Assembly: GCA_001604185.1 (NCBI GenBank)
Contig: LVAV01000028.1
Location: 186,001 to 250,000 of the forward strand
Direction of reading: 5' to 3'
Length of the DNA stretch: 64,000 nt
Source of the DNA: Clostridiales bacterium Firm_16
Lineage (GTDB): Bacteria; Bacillota; Clostridia; Saccharofermentanales; Saccharofermentanaceae
Part shown: piece after piece, positions 23,086 to 30,597 of the stretch
Numbering within the stretch: the first letter of the stretch is position 1
Layout of the letters: each line of letters begins with the position of its first letter
The notes under the pieces: generated by a model
The model's input: the letters and a program-made list of their open reading frames with translations, nothing else
Databases searched by the model: none
Told to the model about the DNA's origin: nothing
Program-made: the position numbers and the translations under genes

Positions 23086-25903
23086 TTACATCCTTTCCAC
23101 AGCAGTTCTTGTACTTCTTACCGCTTCCGCACGGACACGGATCATTGCGGCCTACCTTCTTAGAATCTCTCTTGGCCGGTTCACGGTTCTCCGTGGTTCC
23201 TGCCTGCTGATGAGCCTTCGCATCTTCACCGGACTGGGCACGCTGAGCAACTGCATCAAGCTGTGCAGAACCATGTCCTTCCTGAAGCTTACGAACAGTA
23301 GACTTACGCTCGATTCTCTGACCGGATTCAATATTCGCCTTCATGATCAGACGTACAGTATCGTTCTGGATGAGCATATTCATCTCATCAAACATGTCAG
23401 AACCTTCCAGTCTGTACTCTACTACCGGATCCTTCTGACCAACACTTCTCATACCGATAGCATTACGGAGCTGATCCATAGCATCGATGTGATCCATCCA
23501 CTTCTGGTCAACATTGAAAAGAAGGATCTGGCGCTCAGCTTCACGGAAGATCTCCTGGGTAAGAGTCTCATCTCTTTCTTCCAGTTTCTCCAGAGCCTGC
23601 TCAACCAGTTTCTCCGAAATCTCTTCAGCATCCGCTGCTTTCTTATCATTGATTGAATTCTGCAGATCCTTGAGGACATCCAAATCACCAAAAACATCCG
23701 CGATCGTGGCCTTCAAGCCCTTGCATTCTTCAACATTGATCTCACCGTCCAGAGCGACACGTTCTACCGTTCTCTCTGCTACGGTGGTTGTCATCTTCCT
23801 AATAGTATCGTGAATATCTACACCATCGAGAACCTTACGGCGCTGTTCGTAGATAAGATTACGCTGAACATTCATAACATCGTCATATTCAAGTACGTGA
23901 CGACGAGTACTGAAGTTCATACCCTCAACCTTCTTCTGCGCACTTTCAATCTGCTTGGAAAGAATACCGGACTGGATCTCTACAGTCTCGTCAACACCCA
24001 GTTTCTCAAAAGCAGAATTTGCTCTGTCACCGCCGAAGAGTCGCATAAGATCGTCATCCAAAGCAAGGAAGAACTTCGTACGTCCCGGGTCACCCTGACG
24101 ACCGGCACGACCACGGAGCTGGTTATCAATACGACGAGATTCGTGACGTTCTGTACCGATGATGAACAGACCGCCGGCCTCTCTAACCTTCTCAGTCTCA
24201 TCCTTGATCTTCTCTTTGAATTCCTTATTCAGTGTTGAGAAACGCTGACGAGCTTCGAGAATGACCTCATCATCTGTCTCATTGTATGCGGTAGATGCAT
24301 CGATCAATTCTTCTGTATAGCCTAATTTACGCATTTCCTGCTTTGCCATAAACTCCGGGTTACCACCCAGCAGAATATCCGTACCACGACCAGCCATGTT
24401 GGTTGCGATAGTTACGGCTCCGTAACGACCAGCCTGAGCTACGATCTCTGCCTCTCGGAGATGGTTCTTAGCGTTCAAGACATCATGCTTGATGCCTGCA
24501 CGACTGAAGATCTTGGACAGGAACTCAGACTTGCTGACTTCTACAGTACCGACCAGTACCGGCTGACCTTTCTCATGTGCTTCTTTTACCTGACGGAGAA
24601 CCGCAGCGTATTTACCGCTCTGGTTCTTGTAAACTGCATCATGCTCGTCCACACGGGCAATCGGGCGGTTTGTCGGGATCTGGATAACATCGAGACTATA
24701 GATCTGACGGAACTCAGACTCTTCTGTATAAGCTGTACCGGTCATACCGGACAGTTTATCGTACATACGGAAATAGTTCTGGAAAGTAATGGTAGCCAGT
24801 GTCTTCGACTCTCTTTCTACCTTAACACCTTCCTTTGCTTCAATAGCCTGGTGCAGACCATCACTGAAACGACGACCATACATAAGACGACCGGTAAAGT
24901 CATCTACGATGATTACTTCGCCATTCGTAACAACGTACTTCTGGTCACGCTCCATAGTACCATTTGCCTTCAGAGCATTATTAATATAGTGCTGAAGATC
25001 GAAGTTAGCCGGATCAGAAAGGTTCTCAACACCGAAGTGCTTCTCAGCCTTGCTGATACCATTAGCTGTAAGTACCGCAGTCTTGGCCTTCTCATCAACT
25101 ACATAGTCACAGTCACCGCTGACATCATCGATATCAACCTTCTCGTCTGTCTCAACAACAACAAACTTCTTCAATGTCTTTACGAAACGGTCTGCCTTCA
25201 CATACATGTCCGAAGACTCACCGCCCATACCGGAAATAATAAGAGGTGTACGGGCTTCATCGATCAGGATACTATCGACCTCGTCGACGATGGCGTAAGC
25301 AAGTTCACGCTGTACCATCTTCTCCTTACGATCGACCATGTTATCACGGAGATAATCGAATCCGAACTCGTTATTCGTACCGTATGTAATGTCGGAATTG
25401 TATGCCTTACGTCTCTCGTCATTATCCAGATCGTGAACAATCAGACCAACCGTAAGTCCGAGATACTTATAAACCTTACCCATCCACTCACTGTCTCGGC
25501 GAGCCAGGTAATCGTTGACGGTTACAACGTGAACGCCTCTTCCTGTGAGGGCATTCAGATATACAGGAAGGGTAGCAACCAAGGTCTTACCTTCACCTGT
25601 CTTCATCTCGGCAATACGGCCCTGATGAAGAATGATACCACCGATCAGCTGAACTTTATAAGGACGCATTCCCAAAACTCGCCAGGAAGCTTCTCGAATC
25701 GTAGCGAACGCTTCCGGAAGGATATCGTCTGTGGTCTCGCCATCCTGAAGACGTTTCTTCAGAACATCAGTCATACCACGGAGTTCTTTTTCTGACATAT
25801 TGGAGAACTTATCGGACAGTCCCTCGATCTTCTCCACGATCGGCATGATATGCTTGATCTCATGATCACTGTGTGTACCAAACAACTTGGTAATAATACT
25901 CAT
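23078..25903 (-). CDS. secA: Preprotein translocase ATPase SecA
   Basis: A 941-residue SecA of normal length. Walker A is MKTGEGKT, the DEAD-like box is IVDEVDSILIDEART, and TNMAGRGTDILLG and GTERHESRRIDNQLRGRAGRQGD mark the second motor domain. The C-terminus ends in the zinc-binding SEC-C motif ([14 protein letters not shown]) that contacts SecB or ribosomes in other species. It drives protein export through SecYEG. The start overlaps yerC (ATGA). It is the third gene of an operon with its own strong promoter at 26524-26552 and is followed by the SAH recycling genes, which is not a standard neighbourhood for secA. Confidence 0.97.
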   Translation of the reverse strand: MSIITKLFGTHSDHEIKHIMPIVEKIEGLSDKFSNMSEKELRGMTDVLKKRLQDGETTDDILPEAFATIREASWRVLGMRPYKVQLIGGIILHQGRIAEMKTGEGKTLVATLPVYLNALTGRGVHVVTVNDYLARRDSEWMGKVYKYLGLTVGLIVHDLDNDERRKAYNSDITYGTNNEFGFDYLRDNMVDRKEKMVQRELAYAIVDEVDSILIDEARTPLIISGMGGESSDMYVKADRFVKTLKKFVVVETDEKVDIDDVSGDCDYVVDEKAKTAVLTANGISKAEKHFGVENLSDPANFDLQHYINNALKANGTMERDQKYVVTNGEVIIVDDFTGRLMYGRRFSDGLHQAIEAKEGVKVERESKTLATITFQNYFRMYDKLSGMTGTAYTEESEFRQIYSLDVIQIPTNRPIARVDEHDAVYKNQSGKYAAVLRQVKEAHEKGQPVLVGTVEVSKSEFLSKIFSRAGIKHDVLNAKNHLREAEIVAQAGRYGAVTIATNMAGRGTDILLGGNPEFMAKQEMRKLGYTEELIDASTAYNETDDEVILEARQRFSTLNKEFKEKIKDETEKVREAGGLFIIGTERHESRRIDNQLRGRAGRQGDPGRTKFFLALDDDLMRLFGGDRANSAFEKLGVDETVEIQSGILSKQIESAQKKVEGMNFSTRRHVLEYDDVMNVQRNLIYEQRRKVLDGVDIHDTIRKMTTTVAERTVERVALDGEINVEECKGLKATIADVFGDLDVLKDLQNSINDKKAADAEEISEKLVEQALEKLEERDETLTQEIFREAERQILLFNVDQKWMDHIDAMDQLRNAIGMRSVGQKDPVVEYRLEGSDMFDEMNMLIQNDTVRLIMKANIESGQRIERKSTVRKLQEGHGSAQLDAVAQRAQSGEDAKAHQQAGTTENREPAKRDSKKVGRNDPCPCGSGKKYKNCCGKDVND

Positions 25904-26235
25904 TTTTGCTCTTTCCCTTCTTTATTCCCATTCTCCTCGTCACCGGACTTCAGGTCCATACGACTCAATACTGTCTTGTAGCCGTCCGCTCCATAATCCA
26001 GGCAACGCTTTACGCGACTGATCGTCGCTGTGCTGACACCGGTCTCATCAAAGATTTCCGTGTAAGTATGTCCCTTAGCAAGAAGGATTGCAACTTGGAA
26101 ACGCTGGGCAAGTGACTTGATCTCTGCTATCGTGCAAAGGTCCTCAAACAGCGAATAACACTCCTCACGAGTCTTAAGAGTAAGAATCGCGTCACAAAGA
26201 TCATCCAAATGTTTATCTTTCAGTTTATCGTTCAC
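25900..26235 (-). CDS. yerC: YerC/YecD family TrpR-like regulator
   Basis: A 111-residue protein with the Trp-repressor-like helix-turn-helix fold of the YerC family: EECYSLFEDLCTIAEIKSLA, then LLAKGHTYTEIFDETGVSTA and TISRVKRCLDYGADGY. The role of the family is poorly known. GTG 26235 is preferred as the start, with GAGGT 4-5 nt upstream; TTG 26250 would overlap the preceding gene more. A charged tail (EENGNKEGKEQK) follows the domain. It is the second gene of the secA operon. Confidence 0.85.
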   Translation of the reverse strand: MNDKLKDKHLDDLCDAILTLKTREECYSLFEDLCTIAEIKSLAQRFQVAILLAKGHTYTEIFDETGVSTATISRVKRCLDYGADGYKTVLSRMDLKSGDEENGNKEGKEQK

Positions 26236-26242
26236 TGTGACC

Positions 26243-26476
26243 TCACTCAATAAAATCCGTCAAAGCATCCAGCATCCGTCCGAAGAAGCCTCCGAAAACC
26301 AGTATCAGGCAGATCGTCACCAAAAGTATCAATACAATGCCGATCAATACACGCTTTGTAACCAGTTCACGTCTACGCTTGAACAACATCTCGCCAATAG
26401 ACAGTTCTCTTTCATTGAACCTCTTACTCTGGCGTGAGCTGCCGACTTCACGAACGTGCTCGCTTCCTTGTTTCAA
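26243..26476 (-). CDS. Small membrane protein (77 aa, hypothetical)
   Basis: A 77-residue protein: a polar, basic N-terminal half (RQSKRFNERELSIGEM, KRRRELVTKR) and one transmembrane helix (VLIGIVLILLVTICLILVF). The start is TTG 26476, 7 nt from GGAGG; the longer frame to 26500 would contain the ribosome binding site inside its coding part. No family is recognised. It leads the operon containing yerC and secA and might be a membrane anchor or an assembly factor, but nothing in the sequence proves it. Confidence 0.6.
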   Translation of the reverse strand: MKQGSEHVREVGSSRQSKRFNERELSIGEMLFKRRRELVTKRVLIGIVLILLVTICLILVFGGFFGRMLDALTDFIE

Positions 26477-26523
26477 CTCTTTTCCTCCAAGTAAACACAA
26501 TTACTCAAATTATCAGCATTAAT

Positions 26524-26552
26524 ACTATACAGCAAGGTTGAAAATGTGACAA
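26524..26552 (-). promoter_or_regulatory. Promoter of the secA/SAH recycling operon
   Basis: Minus strand TTGTCA (26552-26547), 17-nt spacer, TATAGT (26529-26524), placed about 50 nt before the TTG start at 26476. Five of six bases match consensus in each box. Confidence 0.75.
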
Positions 26553-26578
26553 CATCTTTTTCGTATTATTTATATATA

Positions 26579-26607
26579 ATATATAAAGGGTTTTGTGTCA
26601 AAGCCCC
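26579..26607 (-). terminator. Probable terminator after the tad-like locus
   Basis: Minus strand hairpin GGGCTTTG / CAAAACCC with a short ACA loop, followed by TTTATATATT, starting 16 nt after the stop of the TadE-like gene. The T-run is imperfect. Confidence 0.55.
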
Positions 26608-26622
26608 ACGATTTGAACACCT

Positions 26623-27651
26623 TTACGATTCGATCTCCTCCTTCGGAATGTACCTATGTGATTCTCCATATTCTTCAATAATCATCGTTACGCCCTGTTC
26701 CTTCGCATAAGCCGCCCAGGAAAGCAGTTTTTCCTTGCATGTCGGGTCTCCATTCCTAGGCAGAATGATCAGTAGCTTTTTAGAATGAATGTCTTTTCCA
26801 TCGACCACAGTATTTCCCCATTTTGCCCCGGAAAATCCTGCGAGATCTTCAATATACTCTTTGACAACTGAGTCCAGTTTGGAAAGATTCTGATAATACG
26901 GTGATGTTGTATCGATGCTCTTGATCGACATCGCCTCATGATCCTTAAATCGACTGATAACCGGGAAATTGAATGGAAGATTTCCTCCATACTTCTCTCG
27001 GAAAAGTGTTCCTCGTGTGAAATTATCTTTCTCCCATACATCATCGGCAGCATCATCCTCATCCGTTTTCCCTTCATTCTTCGGCAGACTGTCAGCATAA
27101 AGCGTAATTGAAGAACAATACTTTCTTGACCAGGAATACTCCCCTGCTGCCAGATCGTAGTATACTTTGACGAATACACATTTATGTTCGCCGTCATAAT
27201 CCAGGTATACAGACATATTTGACAGGATTCCTTCAAATACGTGGGATCCTTCCGAAAGTTTCCTGTATTCCACGAGAATACGGTCTCTGACATATCGTCC
27301 GAAAGCCATCGTGCCCAGAACATCGCTAAGATCCACACCGGTCGCGCCACTTATTCCACCAATGACACCCATAACTGAATCCACTGCATCCAGATCCATG
27401 TCCGGAAGATCTCCTACACCTAAAGCCGCAGTAACATCTTCAACACAGCCAAACCCTTGTGAAACAAACGGAATTGCCACATTGATCTCCTGGATCACAT
27501 TTTCTGTTGCTCTTTGAACAAACAGTTCCACATTTACGGCCGTCATAGAAGCCAGCATGGACGCAATCAGAATCAATACCACCGGCATGGTTATCGCCGC
27601 TTCAAGTAACGCTGACCCTTTGGAGGAACACTTCTTCTTAATGATTCTCAT
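26623..27651 (-). CDS. TadE/TadG-like pseudopilin protein
   Basis: A 342-residue secreted or membrane-anchored protein. It begins with a basic segment (RIIKKKCSSKG) and one hydrophobic helix of the TadE type (GSALLEAAITMPVVLILIAS), which is followed by a long extracytoplasmic region without recognised enzyme motifs. The TadE family includes minor pilins of Tad/Flp pili, processed at the Gly-Ser site before the helix. I prefer ATG 27651, which has AGGAG 11 nt upstream, over ATG 27660 or 27690. It overlaps the DUF5702-like stop by 14 nt. No tadA, B or C genes lie nearby. Confidence 0.65.
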   Translation of the reverse strand: MRIIKKKCSSKGSALLEAAITMPVVLILIASMLASMTAVNVELFVQRATENVIQEINVAIPFVSQGFGCVEDVTAALGVGDLPDMDLDAVDSVMGVIGGISGATGVDLSDVLGTMAFGRYVRDRILVEYRKLSEGSHVFEGILSNMSVYLDYDGEHKCVFVKVYYDLAAGEYSWSRKYCSSITLYADSLPKNEGKTDEDDAADDVWEKDNFTRGTLFREKYGGNLPFNFPVISRFKDHEAMSIKSIDTTSPYYQNLSKLDSVVKEYIEDLAGFSGAKWGNTVVDGKDIHSKKLLIILPRNGDPTCKEKLLSWAAYAKEQGVTMIIEEYGESHRYIPKEEIES

Positions 27652-29035
27652 AGAGTTCATAGCTCCTTTCCACGGCAAACCCATTACCATTCAGGGCTCC
27701 AACGCCCCGCACTCCTGTATACATCGGTAATACTGCGTCTCGTTCAATAACGGTTCGCATTCTGGAAACAAGTTTATCTTCCGGAACAAGCAAGAGAGCG
27801 AAACGAAAATAATCTCTGTATTTCGACTCGGCGAATTCTCCCATCGTTTCTTGAAAAGTATCATTATAGAAAAGCGGCACGCTTTTCCCCTTCACTAGTT
27901 TGCGCATATCTGAGAATGCTCGAATATAAGCCATGACAAATAGTATGAAGTACTGTACGGTCGAAGGATCCAGTATGATGGTACCCACTGAAAGGATCGC
28001 CACCATGACCACGATCACCTCAGCAATACCATACGCTTTATTTCTTTTAGCTTTATCCATAGCAAAAGCACCCATATTCAGCATAAGTCTGGTTCCCAGA
28101 ATAAAGTTCTTCGCCATAGTTGTATTGATCCACTCGTGATCCGATCCCACCAATAGATATTCAAGATCCGCTTTATTGCTGCCATGCATGGCGGCAAAGG
28201 GAATCCCGATCATATTGCTTTCGATTTCATATCCCTCATCTGATTCATAGGCAGCAACTGCTGAGTCGAACTGATCTGCCGCGTACTCGTTAATAATCAG
28301 ACGGTCTGCCCAGCCTGGAAGATCGGCATCCATATATGAATCGAAGAAATCAGTAAGTGAAGTCAAAGATGACGGATCAAACATAGAGATCGAGACAGAT
28401 GAGTCACCCATCTCCAATACAGCGCTGCTTTTCTCCTCCCATGCTTCTCTGGCGCCATCAAGGAAATCATTCACATCATCGATCTTCTTATCAAGATTGA
28501 CGATGCTTGCGTAACTCTTCACTTTTTCCAGAACAGCTTTTGTCACTTGCTTATTCTTGAGAAAGGTCTGGAAAGTCGGCAGCCATTTCGAAATACCGCT
28601 ACCGGAAGCATTCCCGTTATCAGCTATCTGACTGATTGAAACACCCAAACGCTCAAGTAAAGCATCTCCCGCATACGCAACACCTCGCAAACGCATATAT
28701 TCAGATATGCTACAACGAAGATCATGATCATTGAAAGGATGGCATAACTCATACGTGTATTGCGCGCCGTCCAGATCTTTCGTCATTTCATCGAAAACCG
28801 ACGAACTTCCATCAACATGAGTAAGAGCATAGATTCCATACCAGTCCAGATAGTTTCGGTCAAACTGTGCTAATGCATGTTCAACCTGATGAGATACCGC
28901 CTCCGTTAGAAGCACTTCTCTCTTTCTCTGATAGGCACTGGCAACATAAACACTTTCCACCAGTATAATTGCCGAGAGGATGATACACAGGAAGATCGTG
29001 ATAGAGCCATGTCTGCCGAATAGTTTTCTTCGCAT
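27638..29035 (-). CDS. DUF5702-like membrane protein of tad-type loci
   Basis: A 465-residue protein with the N-terminal block GSITIFLCIILSAIILVES followed by AYQRKREVLLTEAV. This block is typical of Clostridia proteins found in tad/Flp pilus clusters, often labelled DUF5702; I am fairly sure of the type but not of the number. After the first helix comes a long outside region, then two to three hydrophobic segments near residues 335-385. GGAGG precedes ATG 29035. Together with its two neighbours it forms a three-gene unit that lacks the pilus motor. Confidence 0.6.
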   Translation of the reverse strand: MRRKLFGRHGSITIFLCIILSAIILVESVYVASAYQRKREVLLTEAVSHQVEHALAQFDRNYLDWYGIYALTHVDGSSSVFDEMTKDLDGAQYTYELCHPFNDHDLRCSISEYMRLRGVAYAGDALLERLGVSISQIADNGNASGSGISKWLPTFQTFLKNKQVTKAVLEKVKSYASIVNLDKKIDDVNDFLDGAREAWEEKSSAVLEMGDSSVSISMFDPSSLTSLTDFFDSYMDADLPGWADRLIINEYAADQFDSAVAAYESDEGYEIESNMIGIPFAAMHGSNKADLEYLLVGSDHEWINTTMAKNFILGTRLMLNMGAFAMDKAKRNKAYGIAEVIVVMVAILSVGTIILDPSTVQYFILFVMAYIRAFSDMRKLVKGKSVPLFYNDTFQETMGEFAESKYRDYFRFALLLVPEDKLVSRMRTVIERDAVLPMYTGVRGVGALNGNGFAVERSYELYENH

Positions 29036-29045
29036 ACCGTCCTCC

Positions 29046-29318
29046 TTATCCGATTACGATCTTTAATGAGTCACGGATTCCTTTACCAAACCGGTACGCT
29101 TTCTCCGGACAACCATTCTCAACAGTGATACTGTAAAGACTATTTTCTTTTCTGACCACCTCGAAGATCTTTGTCTTGTCGTTATTCGTATGCTGGGAAT
29201 CGATCGAGATCATAGCCAGTTTATGTGTCCTTCCGTACATGACGGGATTAAGCAGGACGCAACCGCAAAGCAGTAAGAAAACTGTGGCAAAGACGATCAT
29301 GTTCTGGACTGTATTCAT
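29046..29318 (-). CDS. Small pseudopilin-like or lipoprotein-like membrane protein (90 aa)
   Basis: A 90-residue protein with an N-terminal hydrophobic helix (MIVFATVFLLLCGCVLLNPV) and a small extracytoplasmic domain that includes a Cys. The LLCGC segment could also act as a lipobox. A very strong GGAGGTGA ribosome binding site 5-6 nt upstream sets ATG 29318, rather than the ATG at 29375. It is the first gene of the tad-like trio. Its exact role is unknown. Confidence 0.5.
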   Translation of the reverse strand: MNTVQNMIVFATVFLLLCGCVLLNPVMYGRTHKLAMISIDSQHTNNDKTKIFEVVRKENSLYSITVENGCPEKAYRFGKGIRDSLKIVIG

Positions 29319-29430
29319 AGAAATCACCTCCAGCTCAAATATATCAAGGTTCGATGTGCCATACTTGATCATCATTCGACAAAACTCGACAAAGCCGGCA
29401 GGATTACTGCTTCAACATTCGATTAGAAAC

Positions 29431-29453
29431 AAAAAAGCGGCGACAGCCGCTTT
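29431..29453 (-). terminator. Terminator after the metallo-hydrolase gene
   Basis: Minus strand stem AGCGGC / GCCGCT with a TGTC loop followed by TTTTTTG, 10 nt after the stop codon. Confidence 0.85.
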
Positions 29454-29462
29454 CTTTTCTCA

Positions 29463-30098
29463 TCACATATTCATGTATGGATTGTACTTCTTTTCTCTTC
29501 CTATCGAGGTCTTTTCCCCGTGTCCGGGGAAACAGATTATATCTTCATCCATGTCGCTTAGCATATCCAGAGACCTTCTCATGTCTCTATCCGAACCACC
29601 CAGGTCCGTTCTGCCGATACTAAGTGAGAAAAGTGTATCACCGGTAAACATATACTTACGAGGTCCATCGTTTTCGAACGTGAAAAGCAGACACACAGAA
29701 CCGCTTGTGTGACCTGGGGTCTTAAAGATCTGAAGAGTAAACGGTTCTTGGATTCCGAAATCACACTGATCATAGGATTCCTTGTTGTATACCGTAGTCA
29801 CAGAATCGACCTTCACATTCATTCCAAAGTAAGAAGAATGATTCTTTTCAGAAGAAGGCAGCATTTCACTATCTTCTGCTGAAACATAGACCGGGCAGGC
29901 AAACTTTTTTACAAAAGCATCAGCTTCAGAAATATGATCGAAATGTCCGTGAGTAAGAAGAACTGCCTTGATCGAGAGGTCTTTCTCCTCGATCTCGGCA
30001 GGTTCTACACAAGGGTCGATCACTAATGCATCCTTCCCGAAAAGAAGGACGTACATATTGGCTCCCATCGAATAACTGGAATAGACACGTAACTGCAT
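29463..30098 (-). CDS. MBL-fold metallo-hydrolase (glyoxalase II-like)
   Basis: A 211-residue metallo-beta-lactamase fold protein, close in type to YcbL or glyoxalase II-like hydrolases. The metal ligands are in LTHGHFDHIS, the His of KTPGHTSGS, the Asp of FTGDTLF and the final His of FPGHGE. It would hydrolyse a thioester or a related ester; the substrate is not defined. It sits 6 nt downstream of a methylglyoxal-synthase-like gene, which at first sight suggests a methylglyoxal pair, but that partner lacks its catalytic residues. A promoter upstream of the partner probably serves both. Confidence 0.85.
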   Translation of the reverse strand: MQLRVYSSYSMGANMYVLLFGKDALVIDPCVEPAEIEEKDLSIKAVLLTHGHFDHISEADAFVKKFACPVYVSAEDSEMLPSSEKNHSSYFGMNVKVDSVTTVYNKESYDQCDFGIQEPFTLQIFKTPGHTSGSVCLLFTFENDGPRKYMFTGDTLFSLSIGRTDLGGSDRDMRRSLDMLSDMDEDIICFPGHGEKTSIGREKKYNPYMNM

Positions 30099-30104
30099 GA
30101 ATAC

Positions 30105-30506
30105 TTAGAAATTCGATTCACGAACCAATTCACGCCAATCAAGATCACCACGGTCGATGGCAAGGATCAGGATTTCAGCGCTAGCCAGGTTCGTTGCATA
30201 AGGAATGCTGTTATAATCGCACGCCTTCAGCAGCGGATTGATCTCATTATAATTTGCAAGCTGCGTATCACGAAGATAAATCACAGAGTCGATCTCGTTA
30301 TACTCAGCTCTGGAAGCAAGTTGGTCAAAGCCACCGGAATAATCCGTTGACAAGCCTACCACATTCAACTCTGCGGCAGACTCCAGCAGAGTAGCGGTAT
30401 TATGAAGCGATATCAAAGTATGCTTGGAAAGTAACTGACGATATGCGATACAGAAGTTTACAAGAAGCTCATTCTTGCGATTATCCGCCATGATTACAAT
30501 CTTCAT
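30105..30506 (-). CDS. Methylglyoxal synthase-like protein, probably catalytically dead
   Basis: A 133-residue MGS-fold protein that aligns end to end with methylglyoxal synthase. The conserved frame blocks remain: FCIAYRQLLSKHTL, NEIDSVIYLRD, and IPYATNLASAEILI with a GDLDWREL tail. The active-site residues do not remain. The AHD box (E. coli H19, D20) reads ADN, the GGDQQ box with the catalytic Asp71 reads GGFDQ, and the PHEPD box with His98 and Asp101 is shortened and reads NYNEI. It is therefore unlikely to convert dihydroxyacetone phosphate. A strong GGAGG site precedes ATG 30506. It may be a ligand-binding or regulatory protein. Confidence 0.7.
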   Translation of the reverse strand: MKIVIMADNRKNELLVNFCIAYRQLLSKHTLISLHNTATLLESAAELNVVGLSTDYSGGFDQLASRAEYNEIDSVIYLRDTQLANYNEINPLLKACDYNSIPYATNLASAEILILAIDRGDLDWRELVRESNF

Positions 30507-30536
30507 TTCTTGCTTCCTCCGAAAATTTATATATAT

Positions 30537-30565
30537 ATTCTACTAACATAAACAAAAAACTTCAA
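30537..30565 (-). promoter_or_regulatory. Promoter of the MGS-like/metallo-hydrolase pair
   Basis: Minus strand TTGAAG (30565-30560), 17-nt spacer, TAGAAT (30542-30537), in the 91-nt gap after mrdA and about 30 nt before ATG 30506. Confidence 0.65.
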
Positions 30566-30597
30566 CAGATTTTTATGAATTTGCACGAAAGAACGTT

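Noticed and set aside
24461..25795. A 444-residue open frame on the plus strand inside secA
   Set aside because: It is antisense to a perfectly conserved secA and shows no protein family features; it results from biased codons.
30098..30105. A methylglyoxal synthase/glyoxalase II detoxification pair
   Set aside because: The synthase-like partner lacks every catalytic box, so the pairing by name would be misleading.
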